Shown here: piece after piece, positions 1 to 5,853 of the stretch
How the letters are laid out: every line of letters begins with the position of its first letter
Position numbering within the stretch: the stretch's first letter is position 1
Source: JBQTKD01 sp052389435
GTDB taxonomy: Bacteria > Actinomycetota > Actinomycetes > Sporichthyales > Sporichthyaceae
Assembly: GCA_052389435.1 (NCBI GenBank)
Contig: JBQTIB010000034.1
Span: 1-8,562, forward strand
Direction: 5' to 3'
Length of the DNA: 8,562 nucleotides
The notes under the pieces: model-generated
The model's input: only the letters and a program-made list of their open reading frames with translations
Told to the model about the DNA's origin: nothing
Database searches by the model: none
Program-made: the position numbers and the translations under genes

Positions 1-73
1 GCGGGGTGCGATCGGGCAACAACGGCTCGATCCGGGCCCACTCCTCGTCGGTCAGGTCGTGTCTATCGCGCAT
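1..73 (-). CDS. IS5-type transposase, N-terminal fragment (runs off the window)
   Basis: An ATG at 73-71 opens a frame that runs off the left edge after 24 codons. The peptide begins MRDRHDLTDEEWARIEPLLP, the typical N-terminus of the DUF4096-type helix-turn-helix region in actinobacterial IS5-family transposases (LTDEEWxxIEPLLP motif). The catalytic DDE residues lie outside the window. Many such elements make the full enzyme from two frames, which cannot be judged here. No strong Shine-Dalgarno sequence is visible upstream of the ATG, which is common for transposases. Truncation is by the window edge; whether the element is intact is unknown. Confidence 0.7.
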   Translation of the reverse strand, partial: MRDRHDLTDEEWARIEPLLPDRTP

Positions 74-119
74 CTGCCAGGTTTAACGCACCCGGAGCCC
101 GTCATTCACGGGACACGCT
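1..119 (-). mobile_element. End of an IS5-type insertion sequence (partial)
   Basis: The left edge of the window carries the 5' end of a transposase gene on the minus strand plus about 46 bp of non-coding leader that would include the terminal inverted repeat. Read on the minus strand, the leader probably begins near GAGCGTGTCCCG and contains a small hairpin (CCCGT/ACGGG arms at 98-102 and 108-112). The four bases CTAG lie at 120-123 at the presumed junction. The exact element end and target duplication cannot be fixed because the other end lies outside the window. Family assignment rests on the transposase N-terminus. Confidence 0.6.
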
Positions 120-196
120 CTAGTCGCGCCTTCGGCGAGCGCCGCCCGGCAGCCTGGTGGCGGAGCCGGGCTCTGGTGTTCACCGAAGGTCCGCCG

Positions 197-221
197 TTCG
201 GCTGAGGCGGTTCCAGCCGAA
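197..221. repeat. Inverted repeat upstream of the phosphodiesterase gene
   Basis: TTCGGCTG (197-204) and CAGCCGAA (214-221) are perfect 8-bp inverted arms around a 9-nt spacer. The octamer CCGAAGGT also occurs twice in direct orientation (183-190 and 217-224). The repeat lies about 95 bp before the proposed TTG start at 317, in the 193-bp stretch between the insertion sequence and the gene. It could be an operator or an RNA hairpin; there is no T-run to make it a terminator. No confident promoter was seen in 124-316. Confidence 0.35.
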
Positions 222-304
222 GGTACGGCCCTGCACGAGCGTTGGGCTACGTCCTATCCGGGAGCACATCGTCCGGCGGCCACTCGGTCGTTGGGGCCGA
301 TCCC

Positions 305-310
305 GGGGAG
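305..310 (+). promoter_or_regulatory. Ribosome-binding site deciding the phosphodiesterase start
   Basis: GGGGAG sits 6 nt before TTG 317. It supports this start over the in-frame TTG at 242, which would add 25 residues ahead of the signal peptide. Confidence 0.6.
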
Positions 311-316
311 TTTGCG

Positions 317-1144
317 TTGCCGTCTGGTCGTCGTCGTCGGATGCTGGCCGCAGTAGGAATTGCAGCGACGACCGCAGGCGCGTTGGCGGCGGGGACCTTG
401 GCGGCCTACTCGGCCACCACCGCCCCCGCTCCCCGCCCGAGCACGTGGGTTCCCTACGGCACCGAAGTGATCGCCCACGGGGGCGACCTGTCCGTCGCAC
501 CGAAGAACACTCCGGCGGCCCTGCGGGCGGCTTTCGCCAACGGCGCGGACGCAGTCGAGTTCGACGTTCTGTCCACCAAGGACAACCGCCTGGTGGTCAT
601 GCACGACGGCGAACTGGCTGCACACACGCAGAACTGCACCGGGCTGGTCCGGGATCGCAGCTACGCCTACGTCCGCGCCTGCCGCACCCTCGACGGGGCG
701 CAGGTTCCCAACCTCTACGACGCCCTCACCGTGGTGCGCGATGCGGGCAGGCGAGCGTACGTCCACGTCAAGACCTCCTCCGGGAAGGGCCTGGCCGCCG
801 GCTACATGAAGGCGGTGAACAAGTACGGCCTCAACCGCGACGGACATGTCGTCTTCTACAGCTCGAGTACCGCGGTGCTGGACGAACTGCGCAAGGAGGG
901 CGCCGCCGCCGTCGGGCTCACCTTCGTCGACAGCCGCGCAAGCAGCGGATGGGCCTCGAAGTACCCCATCCTGCTCCCCTACGACACTGCGATCACCACG
1001 GCGTTGGTCCGGGCCGCGCAGGCCCGCGGCCAAGCGGTGGTCCCCACGGAGTCCCGCCGCATCACGTTGGAAGACGCCCGGGTGCAGGGCGTGGACGGCT
1101 TCATGGCCAACGATCTCGGCGCCGCTCGGACACACTTGAACTGA
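317..1144 (+). CDS. Secreted glycerophosphodiester phosphodiesterase-like protein
   Basis: This 275-residue protein has a GDPD-type TIM-barrel signature. GDPD enzymes hydrolyse glycerophosphodiesters to an alcohol and glycerol-3-phosphate. The start chosen is TTG at 317, because GGGGAG (305-310) lies 6 nt upstream. The frame stays open back to a TTG at 242, which has no such site. From 317 the protein begins with PSGRRRRML and a long Ala-rich hydrophobic stretch, so export by Sec or possibly Tat is likely. Visible core: AHGGD (His54), APKNTP (about 61-66), GADAVEFDV (Glu81, Asp83) and VVMHDGE (His96). Both catalytic-type histidines and the first ExD metal pair are present. The usual HRG arginine is Gly, PENT is PKNT, and the later metal-binding Glu (EIK-type motif) appears to be His150 in VHVK. 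Activity is therefore uncertain. It is convergent with the acyl-CoA dehydrogenase gene, 3 bp away. Confidence 0.8.
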   Translation: MPSGRRRRMLAAVGIAATTAGALAAGTLAAYSATTAPAPRPSTWVPYGTEVIAHGGDLSVAPKNTPAALRAAFANGADAVEFDVLSTKDNRLVVMHDGELAAHTQNCTGLVRDRSYAYVRACRTLDGAQVPNLYDALTVVRDAGRRAYVHVKTSSGKGLAAGYMKAVNKYGLNRDGHVVFYSSSTAVLDELRKEGAAAVGLTFVDSRASSGWASKYPILLPYDTAITTALVRAAQARGQAVVPTESRRITLEDARVQGVDGFMANDLGAARTHLN

Positions 1145-1147
1145 CGA

Positions 1148-2302
1148 TCAGTAGGAGCGCGGCAGGCCGAGTTCGTGCTGGGCGACGTGGTTGAGGATCA
1201 TCTCCGAGTTCACCGGTGCGATCCGCAGCAGCCGAGCCAGGCCCCAGAGCGGCAGCAGACCGAACTCGGTGGACAGGCCGTTGCCGCCGTGGGTCTGGAT
1301 CGCGGCGTCGATGGCGGCGACCCCCGCCTCCGCGGCGGCGTACTTCGCGGCGTTGGACGCCGAGCCCGCCGGCAGACCCCGGTCGTGCAGCCACGCCGCC
1401 TTCGCCGTCATCAGCGCGGCGAGTTCGACGTCGATCTTCGCCTTCGCCAGCGGGTGCGCGACCCCCTGGTGGGTGCCGATCGGCTTGCCCCAGACCGACC
1501 GCTCGGTGGCGTACTTCGCGGCACGGTCCAGGGCGTACCGGGCAACGCCGACGCACAGCGCCGCGGCGGTGACCCGCTCCGGGTTGAGGCCGTGGAAGAC
1601 CTGGGTCAGGCCCTCGTCCGCCACGCCCACCAGACGGGAGCCCGGCACGCGGACCTCGTCGAAGAACAGGGTGAACTGTCCGTCGGGCAGGGTGATCGAC
1701 ACCGGCAGCGGCTGGGCGACCAGGCCCGGGGAGTCGACGTCGACGAGAAAGAGCGACAGCAGCGCCTTGCCGGTCTCGGGATGGGTGCCGGTGCGCGCGA
1801 CGACCATGATCGCGTCGGCCTCGTCGACTCCGGAGATGTAGTACTTGGTGCCACGCAGGATCCAGTCGTCGCCGTCCCTGACGGCGGTCGTGGCGAGGTT
1901 GTGGCTGTTGGTCCCGGCGTCGGGCTCGGTGATCGCGAAGACGAGGGTCTTGCTGCCGTCGGCCAGGCCGGGCAGGAACTGCTGCTGCAGTTCGGGCGAG
2001 GCGAACTTGGCGAGCACCTCGACGTTGATCGCAGCGGACACCACGAGCAGCAGCGCGGGACAGCCCGCGGCGCCGAGTTCCTCGCAGACGATCGCGAGTT
2101 CGGTCAGCCCGCCTCCGCCCCCGCCGAACTCCTCGGGCACGTTGACGCCGAGGAAGCCGTGCTTGCCGAGGTCCGCCCACAGTTCCGTGCACGGGGTACG
2201 GGCCTCGGCGTGCCGGGCGTAGTACGTCCCGCCGTACCTGCCCGCCAGGGCGGAAACCGCCGCGCGCAGGTCGGAGTGCTCGGTGGGTTCGGCGAAGTCC
2301 AC
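1148..2302 (-). CDS. Acyl-CoA dehydrogenase family protein
   Basis: This FAD-dependent enzyme of 384 residues should introduce the alpha-beta double bond into an acyl-CoA; the length is normal for the family. The start is GTG at 2302, with GGAGAGG 7 nt upstream and 21 bp after the pta stop. Landmarks: VPEEFGG near 55-61; the flavin/substrate signature AITEPDAGTNSH (123-134); TKYYISG (152-158); ERSVWGKPIGTHQGVAH (267-283); HGGNGLSTE (338-346). The C-terminal YEGT motif that carries the catalytic Glu in medium- and short-chain enzymes reads APVN here (362-365). Glu242 in LNPERV occupies the position of the base in isovaleryl-CoA and long-chain dehydrogenases, so that location is likely used. 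This favours a branched or long substrate, but substrate cannot be read from sequence. It is the last gene of the atuA-pta operon. Confidence 0.9.
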   Translation of the reverse strand: MDFAEPTEHSDLRAAVSALAGRYGGTYYARHAEARTPCTELWADLGKHGFLGVNVPEEFGGGGGGLTELAIVCEELGAAGCPALLLVVSAAINVEVLAKFASPELQQQFLPGLADGSKTLVFAITEPDAGTNSHNLATTAVRDGDDWILRGTKYYISGVDEADAIMVVARTGTHPETGKALLSLFLVDVDSPGLVAQPLPVSITLPDGQFTLFFDEVRVPGSRLVGVADEGLTQVFHGLNPERVTAAALCVGVARYALDRAAKYATERSVWGKPIGTHQGVAHPLAKAKIDVELAALMTAKAAWLHDRGLPAGSASNAAKYAAAEAGVAAIDAAIQTHGGNGLSTEFGLLPLWGLARLLRIAPVNSEMILNHVAQHELGLPRSY

Positions 2303-2323
2303 GGGTGGTCCTCTCCATCGGGG

Positions 2324-3259
2324 TCAGGAGGTGGCTTGGAGCGCGGTGATGCAGGCGGCGTCGACGATGTCCTCGACGTCCGCGCCCCTGCTCAGGTCGT
2401 TCATCGGCTGCGCCAAACCCTGCAGGATCGGTCCCACCGCGGACGCGGAGCCCAGCCGGGCCACCAGTTTGTACGCGATGTTGCCGGCGTCGAGGTCGGG
2501 GAACACCAGCACGTTGGCCCGACCGGCCACCGCACCGCCCGGAGCCTTCGCGGCGGCGACGGCGGCCACGAGCGCGGCGTCGCCCTGCAGTTCGCCGTCG
2601 ATGCAGAGGTCCGGACGCCGCTCGCGCGCGATGCGGGTGGCCTCCACGACCTTGTCCACGCACGGGTGCCGCGCACTGCCGTGCGTGGAGAAACTCAGCA
2701 TCGCCACCCGCGGGACCTCGCCGAGGAAGGTCGCCGCGCTAGCCGCCGCGGCGATGGCGATGTCCGCCAACTGCTCCGCGGTCGGGTCGGGTACGACGCC
2801 CGCGTCGCTGAACACCAGCGAACGGGGCCCGCCCTGCGCGTGCGGGCAGTGCATGAGGAAGAAACTCGACACCGTCGAGACCCCCGGCGCCGGGCCGATG
2901 GCCCGCAGTGCCGCGCGCACCGTCGCCGCAGTGGTGGCGACGGCCCCGGCGACGCAGCCGTCGGCGAGTCCGGCCGCCACCAGCAGCGCCCCGACGGTCG
3001 GCTGGTCCTCGAAGATCCCCGCCAACTCCTCGGCCGACGGCTCCACGCCCTGCCGTCGACGCCCCATCAGGTAACGCCGCGTCAGTTCCTCGCGGTGCCC
3101 GGCGACCACGGAGGCGTCGGGCAGGATCGGGACGGCGAGTCCCTCCCCCGCCAGCACCTTCGCGGCGGCCTGCACCCGCGGGTCGTCGGCTTCGGCCAGC
3201 ACGACCCGCTTCGGCGCCGCCGCCGCGCGTGCCCGCAGGGCGTTCCGGAGCTCGCTCAA
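2324..3259 (-). CDS. pta: Phosphate acetyltransferase / phosphotransacylase
   Basis: This protein interconverts acetyl-CoA (or another short acyl-CoA) plus phosphate with acyl phosphate plus CoA. It has 311 residues, matching the compact Pta catalytic domain without the N-terminal regulatory domains of E. coli Pta. Motifs: PKRVVLAEADDPRV near the N-terminus; ADGCVAGAVATTAATVRAAL (99-118); VFSDAGVVPDPT (149-160); CIDGELQGDAAL (219-230); FPDLDAGNIAYKL (253-265); and GPILQGLAQPMNDLSRG (276-292). Ser290, Arg291 and Asp297 align with residues shown to matter in Methanosarcina Pta. The start is TTG at 3259, overlapping the atuA stop as TTGA, so translation is probably coupled; no separate ribosome-binding site is evident. 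A butyryltransferase (Ptb) is an alternative, but the C-terminal motifs fit Pta better. No acetate or butyrate kinase is present in the window. Confidence 0.88.
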   Translation of the reverse strand: MSELRNALRARAAAAPKRVVLAEADDPRVQAAAKVLAGEGLAVPILPDASVVAGHREELTRRYLMGRRRQGVEPSAEELAGIFEDQPTVGALLVAAGLADGCVAGAVATTAATVRAALRAIGPAPGVSTVSSFFLMHCPHAQGGPRSLVFSDAGVVPDPTAEQLADIAIAAAASAATFLGEVPRVAMLSFSTHGSARHPCVDKVVEATRIARERRPDLCIDGELQGDAALVAAVAAAKAPGGAVAGRANVLVFPDLDAGNIAYKLVARLGSASAVGPILQGLAQPMNDLSRGADVEDIVDAACITALQATS

Positions 3260-5070
3260 GAAGCAGTGGCCAGGAGCGAGGACGGCACGGTGACCTGCAT
3301 CGAGAGCAGGTACTGGGAGTAGGTCTTGCCCTGCGCGTCGAAGATCAGCGAGGAGGTGCCGCCGCCGCCGAGGGAGTTGTGCAGCAGGAAGTTCACCGCC
3401 AGCAGGTTGGGCAGCGGGTGGCGTTCGACGGCGCCGTGGCAGATCTCCTTGAAGTGCGACTTCACCACGTCGGCGGAGAGGAACTCCACGAGCCAGGAGA
3501 AGATCTCCGGGCTGCGGGCCAGGATGCCGACGTTGGAGGTGTCGCCCTTGTCGCCCGACCGACCGAGGCACAGGCGCATCAGGGGCACGGTGACCGGTTC
3601 GGAGTCGTCCGCGGTCCACGGGGCGATGTTCTCCACGCCCATGGCGACCCCGGAGATCGTGGCCGGGTCGACGGTGGCCGCGGCGCCCGCGGAGACGGAC
3701 TCGGTCTGCCCGGCGAAGGTGACGGTCGGCTGCACGACCTCGCGGCCGATCAGCGCCGGCCAGTGCGCGACGACGTCCGCGACGCGCGGGCGGCCCTGGT
3801 CGGCCGGGACGGTCATGCCGGGCATGGACTGGAGCATCGAACCGACGACCATCGGGGCGAAGTTCGTGTCGATCTTCGCGCGATCGTGGTCGCGGACCGC
3901 GAACTGCACGAGCACCTCGGAGGGCTCCTCCGAGCCCAGCGGCGGGTGGCTGCCGTCCCAGCCGATGAAGCAGTGCGCGGACTCCTCGTAGAGGTCCGCG
4001 CCGCCGGCGACGCCCCAGAACACCTCGGTGGCCTTGCGGGCCTTGCGCAGGGTGTCCGGGCCGGTGACCAGCAGTCGGCCGACGGAGCGGTACCCGTCGG
4101 CAACGGAGATCGCGACCTTCAACATCGTAGGCGGCGGGCCGCCGACGATCCCGGAGACGTGTACGCGGTCCGGGCCCTGCTGGGTGAGCTGGATGGAGTC
4201 GAAGCGGGCGACGCAGTCCGGCGAGAGGTACCCGGGGGCGCCCATTTCGTAGAGCAACTGCTCGGAGACGGTGTGGACCGACACCAGACCGCCGGTGCCG
4301 GGGTGCTTGGTGACGACGAACGTGCCGTCCGCGTGGGCCTCGATGAGCGGATAGCCCATGTTCGCGTGGCTGGGAACCTTGTGCCAGTCGGTGAAGTTGC
4401 CGCCGGTGCACTGGCAGCCGCACTCGATGATGTGCCCGGCGACGACGCCGGCGGCGAGGCGGTCCCAGTCGTCCGGCGCCCACCCGAAGCGGTGGATCAT
4501 CGGCGCGAGGGTGACCGAGGTGTCGGTGACCCGGCCGGCGATGATCACGTTGGCGCCGAGCTCGAGCGCCCGGACGATCGGCGGTGCGCCGAGGTAGACG
4601 TTGGCCGAGAGCACCTGGTCGCGAACGTCGGACAGCGGGCGGCCGGTCTCCATGTTGGTCAGTGTCTGGCCGCCGGCGAGCAGCGGGTCGATGTCGGCGT
4701 ACAGGTCGTCGCCGGCGACGACGGCGACGCGCACCTTGTCCGCAACGCCGAGCTGTTCGGCGACGGCCATCAGCCCGGCGGCGCACGCGTGCGGGTTCAC
4801 CCCGCCGGCGTTGGCGATGATCGTGACGCCCTTGTCCATGCAGGGCGCGAGCACGTCGCGCATCTGGGTGAGGAAGTCTCCGGCGTAGCCGAGTTCGGGC
4901 TTGCGGGCGCGCTGCTTCTGCAGGATCGCCATGGTCACCTCGGCGAGGTAGTCCATGACGAGGTAGTCGATGTGGCCACCCTCGACCTGGCGGCGGGCGG
5001 CACTGGGATCGTCTCCCCAGAACCCTCCGCAGTTCGCGATCACGATCGACTCTGCTCGCTCGGCGCCCAT
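3256..5070 (-). CDS. atuA: AtuA family protein (acyclic terpene utilisation; DUF1446)
   Basis: This 604-residue protein belongs to the AtuA family. AtuA is needed for citronellol/geraniol breakdown in Pseudomonas, but its reaction has not been established to my knowledge. The N-terminal AtuA domain covers roughly residues 8-440, with IANCGGFWGDD (11-21), NAGGVNP (87-93), GRVTDTS (179-185) and the Cys-rich CGCQCTGGN (217-225). The C-terminal AtuA-like domain spans about 496-600, with LGRSGDKGDTSN (502-513) and a Gly-rich SLGGGGTSS. In some relatives these two parts are separate proteins; here they are fused. The start is ATG at 5070, since GGAAGG lies 7 nt upstream; an in-frame ATG at 5085 has a weaker context. 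It is first in the operon with pta and an acyl-CoA dehydrogenase. No geranyl-CoA carboxylase is visible, so a terpene substrate is not proven. Confidence 0.88.
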   Translation of the reverse strand: MGAERAESIVIANCGGFWGDDPSAARRQVEGGHIDYLVMDYLAEVTMAILQKQRARKPELGYAGDFLTQMRDVLAPCMDKGVTIIANAGGVNPHACAAGLMAVAEQLGVADKVRVAVVAGDDLYADIDPLLAGGQTLTNMETGRPLSDVRDQVLSANVYLGAPPIVRALELGANVIIAGRVTDTSVTLAPMIHRFGWAPDDWDRLAAGVVAGHIIECGCQCTGGNFTDWHKVPSHANMGYPLIEAHADGTFVVTKHPGTGGLVSVHTVSEQLLYEMGAPGYLSPDCVARFDSIQLTQQGPDRVHVSGIVGGPPPTMLKVAISVADGYRSVGRLLVTGPDTLRKARKATEVFWGVAGGADLYEESAHCFIGWDGSHPPLGSEEPSEVLVQFAVRDHDRAKIDTNFAPMVVGSMLQSMPGMTVPADQGRPRVADVVAHWPALIGREVVQPTVTFAGQTESVSAGAAATVDPATISGVAMGVENIAPWTADDSEPVTVPLMRLCLGRSGDKGDTSNVGILARSPEIFSWLVEFLSADVVKSHFKEICHGAVERHPLPNLLAVNFLLHNSLGGGGTSSLIFDAQGKTYSQYLLSMQVTVPSSLLATAS

Positions 5071-5077
5071 GCGGTGA

Positions 5078-5083
5078 CCTTCC
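5078..5083 (-). promoter_or_regulatory. Ribosome-binding site deciding the atuA start
   Basis: On the minus strand GGAAGG precedes ATG 5070 by 7 nt. The ATG at 5085 overlaps this site and has only a weak purine stretch before it, so 5070 is preferred. Confidence 0.6.
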
Positions 5084-5097
5084 ATCTTCAGACTCGA

Positions 5098-5123
5098 CGT
5101 TAACGACTATAAACACTAGAGTC
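5098..5123. promoter_or_regulatory. Candidate operator/promoter region between atuA and the TetR gene
   Basis: The 95-bp divergent intergenic region has an AT-rich core unusual for this DNA. It contains the perfect 8-bp palindrome CGTTAACG (5098-5105) and a 19-bp imperfect palindrome, GACTATA (5105-5111) and TAGAGTC (5117-5123), with one mismatch and a 5-nt centre. Size and location suit a TetR-family operator controlling both directions. TATAAA (5109-5114, plus) and TATAGT (minus) are possible -10 elements overlapping it, but no convincing -35 box was found. The operator assignment is inference. Confidence 0.4.
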
Positions 5124-5128
5124 ATTCC

Positions 5129-5149
5129 GCCCGACAAAGCCAGTCGGGC
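5129..5149. repeat. Perfect inverted repeat in the leader of the TetR gene
   Basis: GCCCGAC (5129-5135) and GTCGGGC (5143-5149) are perfect 7-bp arms with a 7-nt loop. The repeat ends 4 bp before the GAGGAG ribosome-binding site of the TetR gene. It could be a second operator or an mRNA hairpin affecting translation. It is not a terminator, since no T-run follows. Confidence 0.4.
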
Positions 5150-5165
5150 CGACGAGGAGAATTAG

Positions 5166-5765
5166 GTGACCTCCGCTCCCCAGGCGATAGCGCGCACGCC
5201 GCGCCAGCGCGAGCTGTTGGCGGCCGCCTCGGACCTGTTCGCGCGCTACGGCTACCACGCCGTGGGGATCAACGACATCAGCGGCGCCCTGGGCCTGACC
5301 GGGCCTGCGTTCTACCGGCACTACCCGAGCAAGGAAGCCGTGCTGGTGGCGATCCTCGAGGACGCCGTGGTGTCCCACCTCGAGGAGGTCGGCGATCTCG
5401 GCCGCTCCATCGACGACCCGATGGCCGCGTTGACCGCGATCGTCGAGAACCACGTGGGCTTCGTGTTCGACCACACCGCGGACATCGTGACGTGGCGGAC
5501 CGAGGTCCGCAGCCTGCCGGATCCGGATCGCCACCGGCTCCGGTACCTGATGCGCCTCTACACCGAGGAGTGGGTGCGCGCCGTCGGCGCCCTGCGCCCG
5601 GAGGTGGAGGTCGAATCCGTCCGGGCGATGTGCCACGGAGCGATTTCGCTCATCCAGTCGGCCGCAGAGTTCACCAGCAAACTGCCGCGGGAGAGGGCCG
5701 CGCCCCTGCTCGCCGCGATGGCGCTGCACGCCCTGGCCGACACCCCGATTCCGGCGCACGCCTGA
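5166..5765 (+). CDS. TetR/AcrR family transcriptional regulator
   Basis: This 199-residue protein has the size and layout of a TetR-family one-component repressor. An N-terminal DNA-binding domain covers about residues 12-60 (RQRELLAAASDLFARYGYHA, then a helix-turn-helix INDISGALGLTGPAFYRHYPS at 35-55 and KEAVL). An all-helical ligand-binding and dimerisation domain follows. The start is GTG at 5166 with GAGGAG (5154-5159) 6 nt upstream. It is divergent from atuA and is followed, after 88 bp, by the acyl-CoA synthetase gene on the same strand. By family precedent and position it probably represses one or both transcripts and is released by an acyl-CoA or pathway intermediate; the ligand is not deducible. 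The C-terminal half resembles TetR regulators of fatty-acid or lipid catabolism only in general layout. Confidence 0.88.
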   Translation: MTSAPQAIARTPRQRELLAAASDLFARYGYHAVGINDISGALGLTGPAFYRHYPSKEAVLVAILEDAVVSHLEEVGDLGRSIDDPMAALTAIVENHVGFVFDHTADIVTWRTEVRSLPDPDRHRLRYLMRLYTEEWVRAVGALRPEVEVESVRAMCHGAISLIQSAAEFTSKLPRERAAPLLAAMALHALADTPIPAHA

Positions 5766-5843
5766 GCCCCGCGGGGAACCGCCGCACTCGATCCGTCCGT
5801 TGCCAGATGAATTAGCCGACCACGCGAAACCGCCGCGTCCCCC

Positions 5844-5848
5844 GGAGG
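5844..5848 (+). promoter_or_regulatory. Ribosome-binding site deciding the acyl-CoA synthetase start
   Basis: GGAGG lies 5 nt before TTG 5854. The longer in-frame start, TTG 5800, has no purine-rich sequence ahead of it. Confidence 0.6.
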
Positions 5849-5853
5849 CCGTC

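Noticed and set aside
242..316. Longer N-terminus of the phosphodiesterase from TTG 242
   Set aside because: It would add 25 residues before the RRRR signal peptide, with no ribosome-binding site. TTG 317 has GGGGAG 6 nt upstream.
1175..3322. Long plus-strand open frame (about 715 codons)
   Set aside because: It is antisense to the dehydrogenase and pta genes. Its product is low-complexity Gly/Arg/Val/Asp-rich with no domain, as expected from GC-rich shadow frames.
2908..5103. Long plus-strand open frame (about 731 codons)
   Set aside because: It is antisense to atuA and pta and Arg/Pro/Gly-rich. atuA on the other strand has clear family motifs throughout.
3260..5137. Extension of the pta frame upstream to give a 937-residue protein
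   Set aside because: The extra part overlaps atuA in another frame and is Arg/Pro-rich without domains. Pta homology begins right at TTG 3259.
5767..5776. CCCCGCGGGG palindrome after the TetR stop as a terminator
   Set aside because: It has no loop and no T-run. Chance palindromes of this kind are common in high-GC DNA, and the synthetase probably shares the transcript.
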